Translations under genes and position numbers: made by a program
In this document: one piece after another, positions 1 through 12,430 of the stretch
Layout of the letters: the number at the start of each line of letters is the position of its first letter
How positions within the stretch are numbered: the stretch's first letter is position 1
The notes under the pieces: model-generated
What the model was told of the DNA's origin: nothing
What the model saw: the letters and a program-made list of their open reading frames with translations, nothing else
Databases searched by the model: none
From: Rhypophila decipiens
Lineage: Eukaryota; Ascomycota; Sordariomycetes; Sordariales; Naviculisporaceae
NCBI GenBank assembly: GCA_033297075.1
Contig: MU858086.1
Span: 180,521-244,520 of the forward strand
Direction of reading: 5' to 3'
DNA length: 64,000 nt

Positions 1-3000
1 CCATGCCGTGGAACAGGCAGCTAATCGGGCTTGCACACTTGCTCTTTCCGTACCACCGGACTGTGCATGGTGACCGATATTGTATCTTGCTGGGTCGAGC
101 GAAGGGGGTACATGTACAGGTTGACGACGTGGTTCTCCCAGCAGGTTGAAACCCTGAACAACAGTCGACACCCATTCATACACACTTCGTTTCCGGTCTT
201 GCAAGCTGCCTGGTATTATCCGGAGTTGGGTGACATCTGGTCCTGCAGAAAGCCATCGCTATGAGAAAGATGCTGCAGTCGCGATATGCCGCCCCATCTT
301 AATCACGCAACTACGGCCTACCGGTATAGTGAAACACCTCGTGGGCTTCGTGGGAATACTTGGACATTACATGCCGAACCCCGACGTCCGTTCTGTCAGT
401 ATCATCTACTACGGACGGCCACAGATCGGGAGTAAGGTACGGATACTGCTGGCGCAGGTCCCACATCGCAGGTGTCGAGCGTGGAGGTTTGCAGGCTCCT
501 GCATGCCTTGGCTCGAGCGATGTTCCGCTACTGGCCATGGTCAGGATCAGATCTTGTCGGGTCGAAGCGTCCTGTGCCCTATGAGGTTGGAAAAATGGGG
601 CAGCCGAGGTACCACGGCAAAAAGGAAGAAACTCCCAGGAACAAAGATGATGGCCCTGTAATTTGAGACGGTGGTTTGCATCACTTGGACTTGGACGGTG
701 AGTGCTGCGTTGACTTGACAGCAGGCGACAGACTCGGTTCCGTACTAGACGGTAATGATAGTGGACTGGACGAGACGCTGTCAGTGGCTGTCTGGATATA
801 GTCCTGTGCTGCACCTAGTGTACAAACCAAGGTCAGCCTCAGGGCTGCAAGCTCCAAGGCCAAGACACTGGAGGACTGACAGCGCGACGTGGGCTCCCCT
901 GAGAAGAGACCACTGGCACCCGAGTCATGAACAATCGGCAGTTGAACCACCGAACGAATGGTGGATCCCCGCCCGGGATGCAAGATTTCGGAGAGGGGAG
1001 CAAATACGGAGTCAGCGCCGTGTTACGGTGGGAGCCTCTGGGAGGGCGTCTCCTTTGGGGTCTCAGAGCCAGGATGGAAGAAGTCGTGTTCGATTCAGTC
1101 GAATCCAAGGGGATATTTCTCGGCTGTTTTGATGCTAAAAAGGTGAAATGCAGTCGATTCCATTGCTGCTTTCCCCGTTACTGGGCTGACTGAGGTACGA
1201 TCTCATCTCTGTTTGGCAAGGGATCGATGGGTTTCAGCTTGGTTGGTATAAAAGTGAGCTTGCTGGCGTCCATCTGAGCGGCGATTGTCTCCAGTGAGCC
1301 GCGTGGACAGGGGCGATTTGGGCGGGTAGCTCTGCATTGTGGTCGGGTGGGGAGCTGGAAATTCTGGGGTCAAGACTCAGGAGGCCCATTCAGCACAGAT
1401 GTGCCCTGGAGAGGTCAGTGGTTGGCCTGAGGATCCCCTGCCAGAGCAGCCCCGCGACAGTGCTAAAGTCCTCACTCCACCCCTACGGTGGGCGGACGCG
1501 CAGACTGTGTGGCTCAGCACTTTGTCTTCCAGACAACATGGACGAGAAACAGGATCCGTGACATTTGGCCGACATTTGAGAGGCCGGGATTGATGACCCG
1601 ATGGCGATAAACCACATCCGAGAATGAAGAGGCCAACGGATCGAGTCGATTCTCCAGCCTCTACGGAGTATGTACCACCCCTCATCGCATGAGAACACCA
1701 ATGATGGAGACCAACCGACGTCTCAAACCACGCAATTGCCATGGTTGTGGATTTTTGCTGTTCAGGATCTTGGCTTGCCATTGAGGCTCATTATACGCGC
1801 GCTGGGTTTGATGATGGTTTCCCACAAAGTCTACCCGTCCGTAAGTCAATTGGCCTGCGGCGGTTTACGGATACCATCACGACACCCTTGTGGAGGTTGA
1901 TCGCCACTAGCCTCGTCCGGTCGTCTTGATGGAATATCTCGAGCCTCTGGAGAAGTGGAACGACTCCCCAGCCACACAGCGTCAACATCATTGACGACTT
2001 CATCTGCCAACTTGGGACGTCTGGACTTGGCAGTCGACTGCTGCCATATGGTTCGACTTGCCCTCTTCCCTCCTGGGCTCACACCAACCTCCTTGACAGG
2101 CCAAGCCGGTCGTTTGTCAACTTGTACCCATCAGTCACGCTTCACAAGCCAAGGCAGGCCGACAGGTGTCACGGGTACGGCGGCTTTGTGCCACCAAGGA
2201 GCCGGTTATCATCATTAAGGCATGGAAACACGAGAGAAGGTCTAACAACCACTGCCGGCCCTGTCGTGCAACACCGGCGGTTACCACCGTCTTTCTGTTC
2301 TCCATCGCCCCCTTCTCGCGGCATGGCCCTTTTGCTTTGTTCCCTACGGACGTATCGTCGTTACTACCGCCTTCCTTCTCCTTTGGGCCTTTTCGCCTCG
2401 CAGGGCTATCGTTCTTGACCCTGCCCGAGGCCAGCGGCTCTGCCCGGATTACGAGACCTGGTCTCCTTGAATTGGATTTGACGCCGGCGACGGAATGGCG
2501 AGTCTGGTGTCGACTTGATGCGACGGACTCAGCACCTGGCTCCTCCGTTACCTCATCGCGTTACAAGTTCGCCCGCTGGTCAATCCGGGACGACCTAAAC
2601 AAACCATCCAGCCATCGATCCAAGCGGACGAGAGGCTTCCAGTTCTCCGTCCTTCCAGAAACCGTTTTGAGTTTCTTTTTCCTGTTACTTTCACACCTGG
2701 CAAGGATCAACTGTCCAGGAACGATTTTGAGAGACATCAACGCTCTATGGTTATTGGATGGAGAATGAAATAGGAGTGAGATAATACACAAGGGGCCAGG
2801 AACGAGCGCAAATTGACTGGCCATGACAGACCCATGGGGACGGGACGACATCGCCACTTCATCTCGGCGGTGCGTGGTGCTACCATTGGGCGGTTGGATG
2901 ATTACTTGAACCATGGGGATGGAACAACGAGAAAGAGTGGAGGGAAAAAATGACTGTTCAATCTTTGTGAAAGGGCCCGTGAGGAAACTATTGGAACTTT

Positions 3001-5940
3001 GAGATTGACTCTACCTTTTCTTTCCTCACCGCAACGGGCATGTTTTCTTTTCTTTTCTTTTCTCCTGAATCAGATCATCTGTCTCATGGGCCCTTTCTCA
3101 TGCTCTGCTGTGGCCGCTTCATTCGGCCTGGGCTTTCTTTTTCCAAGGGCTTTGGAAGGTCAGTGGTCTCGATCATCTGGGAGCCATATCCTCAGCAGGA
3201 CGGAGGAGCTGCCTCATGCTCAGTCATCAAGTCAAAGAAAGGCCTGTGGACTCCAGGGGCCTCCTCCTGTTTTGTTTACCTCCCCTTGGAGACCGAATTT
3301 TGGTGAGCCTTAGAAAATGCGCCGGTGCTGACTGGACCATGTCAATTCAGTCCAAAGGCAATGTTCATTTCCCATAGTTGCTCATGTCCTTTTCAGCTGC
3401 TGACCGACAGTTCCTTTGGCGACAGACGTCACATGCTAACAAAATAAACGCAATGCTACGCTATCGTCCGTTAATAAAAGTGCTCCTGGCATGTCAGCCG
3501 GAGATGTCGGGTTCCAACACCACCCCAATGTTGTCCAAACTCGGCGGGACTCCGAATTGGCCAATTTTGCGGATGCTGTCTTCCGTCTCATGGTCCAACT
3601 TCATCTCAATTCGCCTCCTAGAACGCAGACGGCGACTGATATTACGGCACCAGGCAAGTCTGCAAAAGGACTGCGCGTGGCTGACTTTGAACCCAGCTGG
3701 GCCTGATCGAACATGCGGCTGTCGCGTGTTGTATGATGACAATGCAAGGCGGTGGTCAGGTCGGCATCGACCTACCACGCCTCGACACTACTTTGCCTAG
3801 CTGGAGATCTCCCGCACACGCTGATGACGTTCTAGATTCACGTCATGCATCGAGCCGCATTACTTCATGTTCTCTAGCAGCCCTCTAGTCTTCAATACTT
3901 TTTACGTTTTCCATCTAGGCAGCTTATTAACCTTGCAAGACAAACATCTCAGCATGAGCCGATTGTGCCGGATACCGAAGCCTCTCGGAGACAGCGAAAC
4001 GGGTGCTTTTGTTGATGGAATTCTTCCGCCGAGCCAAGACAGCCCTATCGGCTGGCTGCAGAATTTAGCGTAATGACCATGCTGAGTTGGGCAAAGCTGG
4101 CTTAGGCAGCCACTGGCGGCCAGATTTCCCTTGGCATGATCGAGACTATCCGTATTCCCGATTATGACAAGCATGAAGCTATTCCCGAACCTCGTTCACC
4201 AAAGACATTGTGAACAATAAAGACCGGGCTGGACCCTTTTCTGTGGATATGCATCGATCGCATTTGAAGACAACGGGCCGAACCATGTCTTCTTCGCTTT
4301 TTATTCTCAGTCTGGTACTCGGTTGTGTCTCACCGTTTCAGCTCCATCTCGGATGGCTTGAACGGTACACGTATGAGAATAAAAAGTATCAGAGGTCTGG
4401 GCGAATGATGAAATAATTGCTAAAAAAATCCACTTGTGAATCTGGCGGGAAAGCTGTCGGGAGCATGGAGTTCTTTACCTTTTAGGGCTCAAATCGCGCC
4501 AATTTCATCTAACAGGGCGAACGCAATATCGATACAGACAACAATATCTTGTAGTTCCGGTACATAATCATCATTTCTGATGACAAGTGAGCCGTCACGC
4601 GAGGCATCAGTTTTTCTCATTCCTCGTAACGGAATTGCCTGAACGAAATACTACTACTCACCCACTCCCTCGTTCAATTCTCTGACTGCCAAATCAGTCA
4701 TGGCTTCCATGTTCTGTGTCGACAAACTCGTACCGAATACGGGTACAGCCTGTACGTCAAGTCAGCCCTGATCAATAAAAGCCAGCTCAGCTCCCCAAAA
4801 CGGCCCCCAACTCTCTTTCCCCAAAGAGGCCCGGTCGAACCAGAGTGTCGGGACCGGAGTTTTTGCACTGCCCCCCATTTTTAGGTGGCGGGAGGCGGTC
4901 TGAGGGCTTTTTATGCTTGACAGAGAATGAACCAACCAACAACAGCAATCGACCAATGGCTTCATTTACTGGACTGACAATTGAGACAAAGTTCCTTTTG
5001 TGATATTTTGCCATTTCATCTTGGATCACTTCACCACGCGGTTTTGGTTTTGCATTGGACCAGACCGACGGATATGCCCCGCATATTGGACCGTAACCCG
5101 AACTGTACACACAGTACCTTTCACATACCATCATCCTAACGGTGATCAAAAAGGACTCATCCAGTCCTCCAGCTATACTGTATTCAGGCATGGCTTCTTT
5201 CAATTTTAATATCCATCTGCAATGGCATCTCAGCTTCCCAGTCTGTCATGCACATCCCAAGTGACCTGAGATCTCGTAGCTTCAACACCGCTGATAGGTC
5301 GGCTCGGGTAGGTTCGTACCCCTCCTCAGTGTCAGCTTTTAGCAATTTGAAGGGCTGGAGTCACATTGACGGCTGGGTGTGCACTGCGATTTATATGTAA
5401 TGGACATGTAAGCTATTACCAGATTGGCGCGCATTACACCTGCTGAATCCTGGTATGTGTACTGTATTATGTACGAGTGACATGGTGAATATCTCTGATT
5501 TGCTCGTTCAGAGTTGAGCTGGTCCTATGAGTTACTGGTAAGTGGTAACTGATAAGTGGTGTTTCGCAATGATGCCCTTGGGTAGGACAAACCATGGATA
5601 TATCAAAAGCTGAGTGATCATCATCCTCTGGCGCAATCTTTCGGCTGTTCAATATCAGATCCCACAAGCTGATTGAGATGAGATCCGCCCCCAACATCAA
5701 CAGCCTGGTTGAGCCTTTGAGGTGACATTTTGGCCCCCTGACCAGAGACCAGAAACTGATTCTCAAGTGTTGAGATTATTTCAATAAAGAGAAATAACGA
5801 TGAAAATGCAAAGCAATCCAATGGGGAAAACTGAGATTACTTATGAACAAGTCAAAGAACGAATATCATGTAATACAGGGGATCTTATACAGGTACGGTC
5901 CAATACGTACTGTAAGTTCGAGAACGCATTTTCGTTACAG
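1..5940. other. gene-empty stretch, left part
   Basis: No ORF here has a recognisable domain, a convincing codon pattern or a set of splice sites. The longest open frames (for example 311-814 minus and 2166-2768 plus) read as low-complexity translations of promoter-like DNA. Visible content is CT-rich leader-like sequence around 2160-2760 and 3000-3310, including four TTTTC units at 3043-3062, and one CTACGGAGTA motif at 1661-1670. It could be promoter or untranslated leader of a gene outside the window, or non-coding RNA. Confidence 0.5.
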
Positions 5941-6130
5941 CAAAACGGAACCCCGCCATGGATCTCATCACGTCAACCCCGCCCTGTAAGGCGGGCTTCC
6001 GGGCGGGGCTCGGCGGGCGGGCGGGGAGCCCTGCCAGGCTGGATCACAGTCCGTCAAGGGGTTCGATGTGATTGTGACGGGACGGCCCTGCCTGCCTCGT
6101 CAATCACAAAATCGCGAGTGACGTGACAGC
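5941..6130. other. GC-rich island with hairpin and G-quadruplex-like run
   Basis: A sharp GC-rich patch lies in otherwise balanced DNA. CCCGCC at 5978-5983 and GGCGGG at 5990-5995 form a perfect 6-bp stem with a 6-nt loop. Immediately after, 6001-6026 carries five runs of three or four G separated by 1 to 6 nt, which fits the G-quadruplex pattern on the plus strand. No gene is visible in it. Confidence 0.5.
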
Positions 6131-8400
6131 TATTTATTGTCCGGTCTTCCGGCGCGGCGCGGGACGGCATGTTATTTTTGCTTCGGGACTTCGGGTTGCT
6201 GCTCTGACGCTTTTTTCTTCGGGTTGGTGCTATTAACAGACTCCAATCCACGGGACACGGGTACTTTTGTTTACAGGAAGCAAGGAGTACAGTTGCACCC
6301 CCCATTCCCATTTCAGAATGGCGCATATGGTTGGTGGCCCGAATGGATGACACTTGGCCATGGCATAATCTGTCCGAATTGGGACTTGGTATCAAAGACA
6401 ATCTGACACTGGAGATGAAGAGGTTTTTTCTCACCGTGGACAAGAGTACTCTGCCTGGCCGGACATGCAACGACTTTTTGTCACGGCAAAGGTTGTCATG
6501 TTCCCGATTCAGCCCGGAGTTCAGTCCGTTTGTCAATGTGCCTAAGGAATCCATTGCGATGCACCAACTCTTTAGAGTCGAGACAAGGCATCCTTCTCAG
6601 GCAGCGACTCTCCCAGGTGATTACCATCTATCTACGGAGTACAGTACCTATCAGTCTAACCGTGTGAACCCAGCCAAATGCTAAGTCCGGCGGTATGTAG
6701 GTTGTAGTAAGTAATATGCAGTCTTTACGCCGACGGCGTTTATATCACGATAACATTGCCTTTGAGTAGATATTCGGGCACATGTCAGGGCAATGATTCC
6801 ATGACAGAAGTGGAAAGGATTATTTAATCAGGACTCACGGTCCGGCTACCTAGGTACCCACGTGGAGGGTATATACCACGAAAGGAAGAAGACGAAAACC
6901 GCAGAGTGGTATCGAAGGAGTTGACCTTCGTAAATGGACCAACGAGGAGGGTGGTTCGGGTGATAACATGATACACATTCTCTTCCTCTGCTTTCATCAC
7001 AGTAAAAGTATCGTCTTTTGGACCTTTCACGATGCTCGGTTTACTTCTCCGGTGATGATGTTAGACGGTGGATGGGACATAAGTTACGGATCACCTGGTC
7101 AGCGCCAGTCAGAGTGAATGGAATAGAGTAAACTCCGCTGCTGATGGATTTCCCGCTCATGGATTCGCCTGCCCGCTTCCTGCTTGCAGCATATATACGT
7201 ACTTGGCATAAAGTTGCATTCGATGGCTCCTTTCGAGGCGTATCTTCGAGTGTAGAATAGCCAGGTACCACTGTCAGGAGTCGCTTCAAACCTGGGCTTT
7301 GGATGTAGGGTAGCAACGGCATCACAGGTTTTGCCGTTGGTTGGCATGAAAAATGTACATTTTACTGGTTCAAGGCGTTGAAAAGATGTCTGCTCCCAGC
7401 TGGTCACTGGCACAGCTTGTGGTGGTGATAGCAGCCCAGCCGTGATTTACATGTATGTGGTGTTTTCTGGCCGTGAATGAGGTGTGATGGTGCATCGGGC
7501 CTGGGGCTCATGCGTGTGGTCAAATTCCCCAATACAACTTGAACGATGACAACTGAGCAGCCCGTTTATCTTGGTTATTTTCCCAAGACAAGAATACTCG
7601 ACTCGATTAATTTAGCATTTTTCCTTGACGTTAACGAACTCCTACCAAGCTGTATTGCCAAAGAGGATCCCAGCGCCAGGCACTGTAGCATGTTCAGTAC
7701 CGGTACTGTATATCCGTAGTCTGTATTGTTTCTCGAAATACAGTACAACGTGGGGGATTGGCGGGTCTTAAAATAGCAACTGCCATCGACGGACCCCCTG
7801 GCATCTGTAAAGCGTCAGTATTTGCAGGTCATTGACGGGATAGACTATACAGATGAGATGTTGCTTTCGTTCTACACTCCAACCCTGGAAAGTTCGTTAG
7901 CCCGCAACTTCGCTGCTAGGGGGCCTATCTGCTCTTACAACTTACCCAAAACTCAACCAAATTTCATACAGTAAAATAAACCTGTAAATATAGAGAATAC
8001 TCTACTCTTTATATAGTATTTTTCTCCGATTTTAAAAGGGCTTTTGGTGAAGTTTTGCGAGTATTTGCGAATTAGACGGGGGACCCCTGCTCCTTGAACC
8101 AGACTAACAAACTTTCCAGTCCTGGATTGTATGAACCGCTCCTGACAGCTTCAGGGCCGCTCCAAGGTTGCATTTTTCCGCCCTCAAATCGCACTGCATG
8201 CACGCCGACGCCGTCACACACAACGCGGATTATTGCTGATCTTTAATCCATATTATTCAGCAGCAATGAAGGCCTGCGGCACAGTTGCCATGCTGCTGCT
8301 CGAGCTCTTATTCCCGTGCGAATTCCAGAGGTCCAGGACCCGAACCCACACTTTCACTCCTTTTCGGCCCTCCCACTGACGTCGGGGGCTTCGGGCTCGA
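6131..8400. other. gene-empty stretch
   Basis: No supported gene. A second CTACGGAGTA motif lies at 6632-6641, a perfect 14-bp palindrome CAGTACCGGTACTG at 7695-7708, and an AT-rich patch at about 7955-8035 that may be a short decayed element. Confidence 0.45.
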
Positions 8401-11400
8401 CTTGTGATTGACCCTTCCGACCTGGGAGCATTCAGCCCCGGCATCGGCATCGGCAGGTTTATTCTGCGTCGAGCAGCTCAACATGCACATCCAGCAAAGA
8501 GATCGACGGCAGATTCAGGGCCGCCGACACATGGCAAGGACCAAGAAACCCCGGGAGGGACCGCGGCACCATATGAAGGTCAATTTTCTCAGCTTTTCAC
8601 GTCCGCCTCTCACCACCATTCGACTCTCTTGGTTTCTGCGGGTTATATTGAGGCTGATGACAGATTCACCGCTTCCAGGTTTTTCTTCACGATCAACACG
8701 AGTCCTACTTCCAATCACCGGCCACATGATCAACGGTAACGATCAAGACATCGGACAACTTCTTGATTTGGACACATTTGGCTCAACAAATATCTAAACG
8801 AGAGTTACACGGTTGAGATTCGGGCTGATGACTGGTGGTCAGGAACGATCAAATTCTGCTGCCACGACATGCAGGTCGACCCGGTGGCAATACTTGGCAA
8901 TCTCACAACCCTTTCCGCCTTGTTTTTCGAGACCAATTTTTTTCCTCATGTCGCTGGAAGATCTTCCAACCTACACAAAACTTCCATCGCCTTACAAGGC
9001 AGGTCAACAGGACCTTCCAGTTCTGCACGAATGGCAGAAACGGAAGGTACCTCGAGAAGAAGTTCCCCAAGTCCCTTCCCTTCAAGCTCAAGTCACTGGC
9101 AATGGCGGTTTGTGCCCTATTCTACCGTCTCGCGGCCGTAATCGTGACGATCGGACGGTCCCTGGTGCTGTGCCGCCCGTGACAAAGCTGATCCGCCGTC
9201 CTGCGACCCGGAAGACGTCTAAGAACGGGGCAAGTGGCCGCGTGGGAAATCCCAGAACTGTCACCGAGAAGTACTCGAAACATGACAGGGACAAGATCGG
9301 CAAGCTCAGTCTCTAGATCGGAGCAATCATCTTGCATGTTCGACACGTGCTCGGCTGACTCTCGGGCGCCTTTCCCTACTCGGCAAGTTTCAGTGCTCCC
9401 AACCTGCATGGCAGTCTTCTAGAAGGCTTCCGCGTCACGATACACGCCAGAGATCAATATCACCCATCACATGCGAGTGCAAGGCTGTTGCGACAATTCT
9501 CATTGTTGACCTTGGGGTATGCATAGGATACACGTCCTGCCACGTAACATCTATTTTCAAGGGTTAGATGCTTTTCATGCGGTATTTCGCCGAGTTCCAT
9601 TCCACCGGGTGGCGAGTGGCCTGTTGCACAGTACATTACGGTCAAGCATGATACCACCATCGAACAAGGCATCTGTGACCTCGAGACACCTGCTTGCCGC
9701 GTCTTGTGCCGATATATGGCCCATGGGCACTCCGTACCCTTTTCGCAAGACACAAACGGTCCTTTCCCCTTGCACAATATTGTACGCCAGACCCCACCGA
9801 GGATTCCGGGCTGATCGGAACCTCTCCGGCGGTATCGGCACTGTACTACAGATACACCCCCTCCCTGGTGCCGGTCCTCTACCGTCCCGTCAGCTCCGGG
9901 CTTTACCTTGTGATCTGCAGGGGCTACATGTCGTTCCCCACGTGAGGGTCCTTTTCCTCTGCCTCACATTTGCCCACAACTGCCGTCTTGACAGCAACAA
10001 CAACCAATCCCAGCGCCAGATGGGCCGGCGATGATTACCGTTTCGCGGACATCATCCCCGCCAACATCAAATGACCCCTGACTCGAAACTCTCACCACAT
10101 CACGAATGTCGCATGGGAAATTGACCAGAATCCAAAACCCAGGACATGGAAATCCGAGTTGCGTATTAATTGCAGCCTTCGGTCCTGGCCCACCGGCTAT
10201 TGGTCTTGTCAATTCATTACGTACCTTTACCTCGGCATCATTCTTGGCCTCATCTGAGGCTTTTGTCCGCCAGCCAACCACAAAGCACGACGCTCACACA
10301 ACAGCTCAAGTGGCTGATTACCAGGGCAAAGGATGGCGGTTCAAGGGTGGTCTGATTAGACTTTTGGCCCTGATTCACCGACTTCTTGGGAGAGCGCGGT
10401 GGCAATTCCGCTTCGCTACCGTTTATTTGGGCCCCGGCATCGTTTTCTTGATGCTGGTGATCTGCCCATCGATGCCACAAGCCGACAGGCGAATACTGAC
10501 GGGAGGCCATGTGGTCGATGCAAGCCACAGTGTCACAATGTTGGTTATTATGAGAGAAAATAGGAGGCACAGCCTCAAGTGAGGATATTGGCTTTTCTTG
10601 CTCACCAGTGGCAAACGCATGCAATTTTCCACATCATGCCTCCTTTCCACCGCATCATCGAGCGCGGAATCCATCTTGATCTGTTACAGAGCGCCAAGGT
10701 GCTCCCATCCCGAGTGTCAGAGACCCACACGTCGAGCTCGCCGACCTCCCTTGTCTTGGCGATTCGCATCACATCGCCCTTGTTTTCGCCCGGTTCTTAT
10801 TAGCTCCAAGCCGACGGCCACTGGAAGAGTCAGGTCGTTGCAGTCTGGAGAAACTAGTGTCTCTTGGCAATCTGCACCCGGCCTATTCTGGATGTTTTCC
10901 AGCTTCGGACTCCGTCAGTTGTTCCTTGGTCATGGTGACATTATCACCAACGTCATTTCCTGCTGTCATGAATGTCTCGGACGAACAACACACCTCGAGT
11001 CAGCAGTGTCAGCCTTGATGCCCGTCAAGGTTAGGAGCAAGCAAAGGGTGGATCCCACTTTTGATGGCCGATTCGGCTAGTGGTCCCGGGTATCGTGAAA
11101 GAAGGTTCTTAGCTTCATCTCGACGTTGCCTTAGCGTAGGACCCCGAACAAACCGACGACAGGGCAAGGGAGGCCCGCAGGCTCTTTGGGTCCAGTCTTG
11201 TGCCCGGGCGTCATCCGGAGTTTGTCCCTCCATTGCGGAGTCCTGGCCTCATCTCCCTGGACCAAGTGTAGACCGCTAGACGTGCTAGACCGGGTCCTAC
11301 TCCAGACTCCACCCACGCCCTGTTGCCCTGTGACGGTGGGCGGTGGGCTCGGTCACAGACCAATGGCCTGGCACTGGCATCGCTCGTATCCCGCACGAAC

Positions 11401-12430
11401 GCCAACTAGGCTTGATGAGGATAACATTCCCGTCGTCATCGATATTGAATGGCTGGAGCCTTGGTGCACTGGGAAAGTCAAAACCCGCACTCGCTATCTT
11501 CCATAACGCAGAGTGACATTCTTCCTGACCTGGGCTTGGCTTCTGAAACGAGGCTCATCTTATGACACGCAGGTATCGAATTCATTGCCAAGTCCTAGGC
11601 GGTGTGTGGTCCTGTTGCTCGGGTCGACACCCTTGGTTTGGGCCCTTGGGGTCCCTGGATCGCCTCGTCAACATGTGGCCTAAGCTCGGGCTCGGTGGAA
11701 TGGGAAGGGTCGTCTGTCACTCGAGAGTATGGGCACCTCACTCAGCCCCTCGGAGATGTTTGAAGTGGCTTCCTCATTGGGGAGTTCGGCATCTTGATCC
11801 CATACCCTGCCAAGCGGGGGTAGTGGTATCAAACGCCACACATTTGGACAGCATCATGTAAAGAACCATATCATCTGTACTCAGGACTCACAACTAAGGG
11901 GCACTGTCAACTGTCCACAACTACCATCACCCGTCTTTCAGTTCTCCTTGACCTGCTTCTCACCGCCCCTCCTCACAGCAGGGTCTATCCTGTGGGGACA
12001 GACATTCACGCAGTGCCAAAGTGACTCAACAAGATTTCCGTCCCGTCTTGAAACCCCCTCTCGGTCCCAACATCAAGGTTGAGATGAACGAAAAGGCGTT
12101 GTGGGTCGGCCAAGGGAACGACATGGGTCGGGCCCCAAGGACCGTCAACGACATCCAGGTCAGTCTACACTGTCAACACAAGTTAACAAGGCAAATGGGG
12201 AATACTTTCAAACTTGTCATTTCGTCTCTTCAGTTGTCTTGCTTGCTGATCCAAGACCAGAGCAGTTTACATGAGCAAGTTGATATCTCAGATATTGATT
12301 ATCCTTCCAAAGATTGGACAAAGAGACACCGGACCGAACGGATAGCAAACAATCATACCAATCTGTGGTTTATTCAACTCCAAAACGGTAAAACCGGTCA
12401 TCGGGTGTGGATTTATCAAATTGCGTGATT
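8401..12430. other. gene-empty stretch with leader-like small ORFs
   Basis: No family is recognised. Several open frames are compatible with short or upstream ORFs: plus strand ATG 8949 to 9316 (about 122 codons, basic C-terminal half), 9519-10034, and a GTG-initiated frame 12021-12428 whose first part ends in a donor-like GTCAGT at about 12162. The plus strand is C/T-rich in places, as in fungal 5' leaders. None reaches the evidence needed for a gene call. Confidence 0.4.

Noticed and set aside
2166..2768. 200-codon plus frame as a possible gene
   Set aside because: CT-rich translation (Ser/Pro/Arg/Leu), no domain, start codon not in a convincing context.
4825..4870. Possible minus-strand tRNA from a GGTTCGACC motif
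   Set aside because: No T-stem pairing, A-box or acceptor stem around it.
9519..10034. 171-codon plus frame as a possible gene
   Set aside because: No domain, and overlapping frames of equal length; looks like chance.
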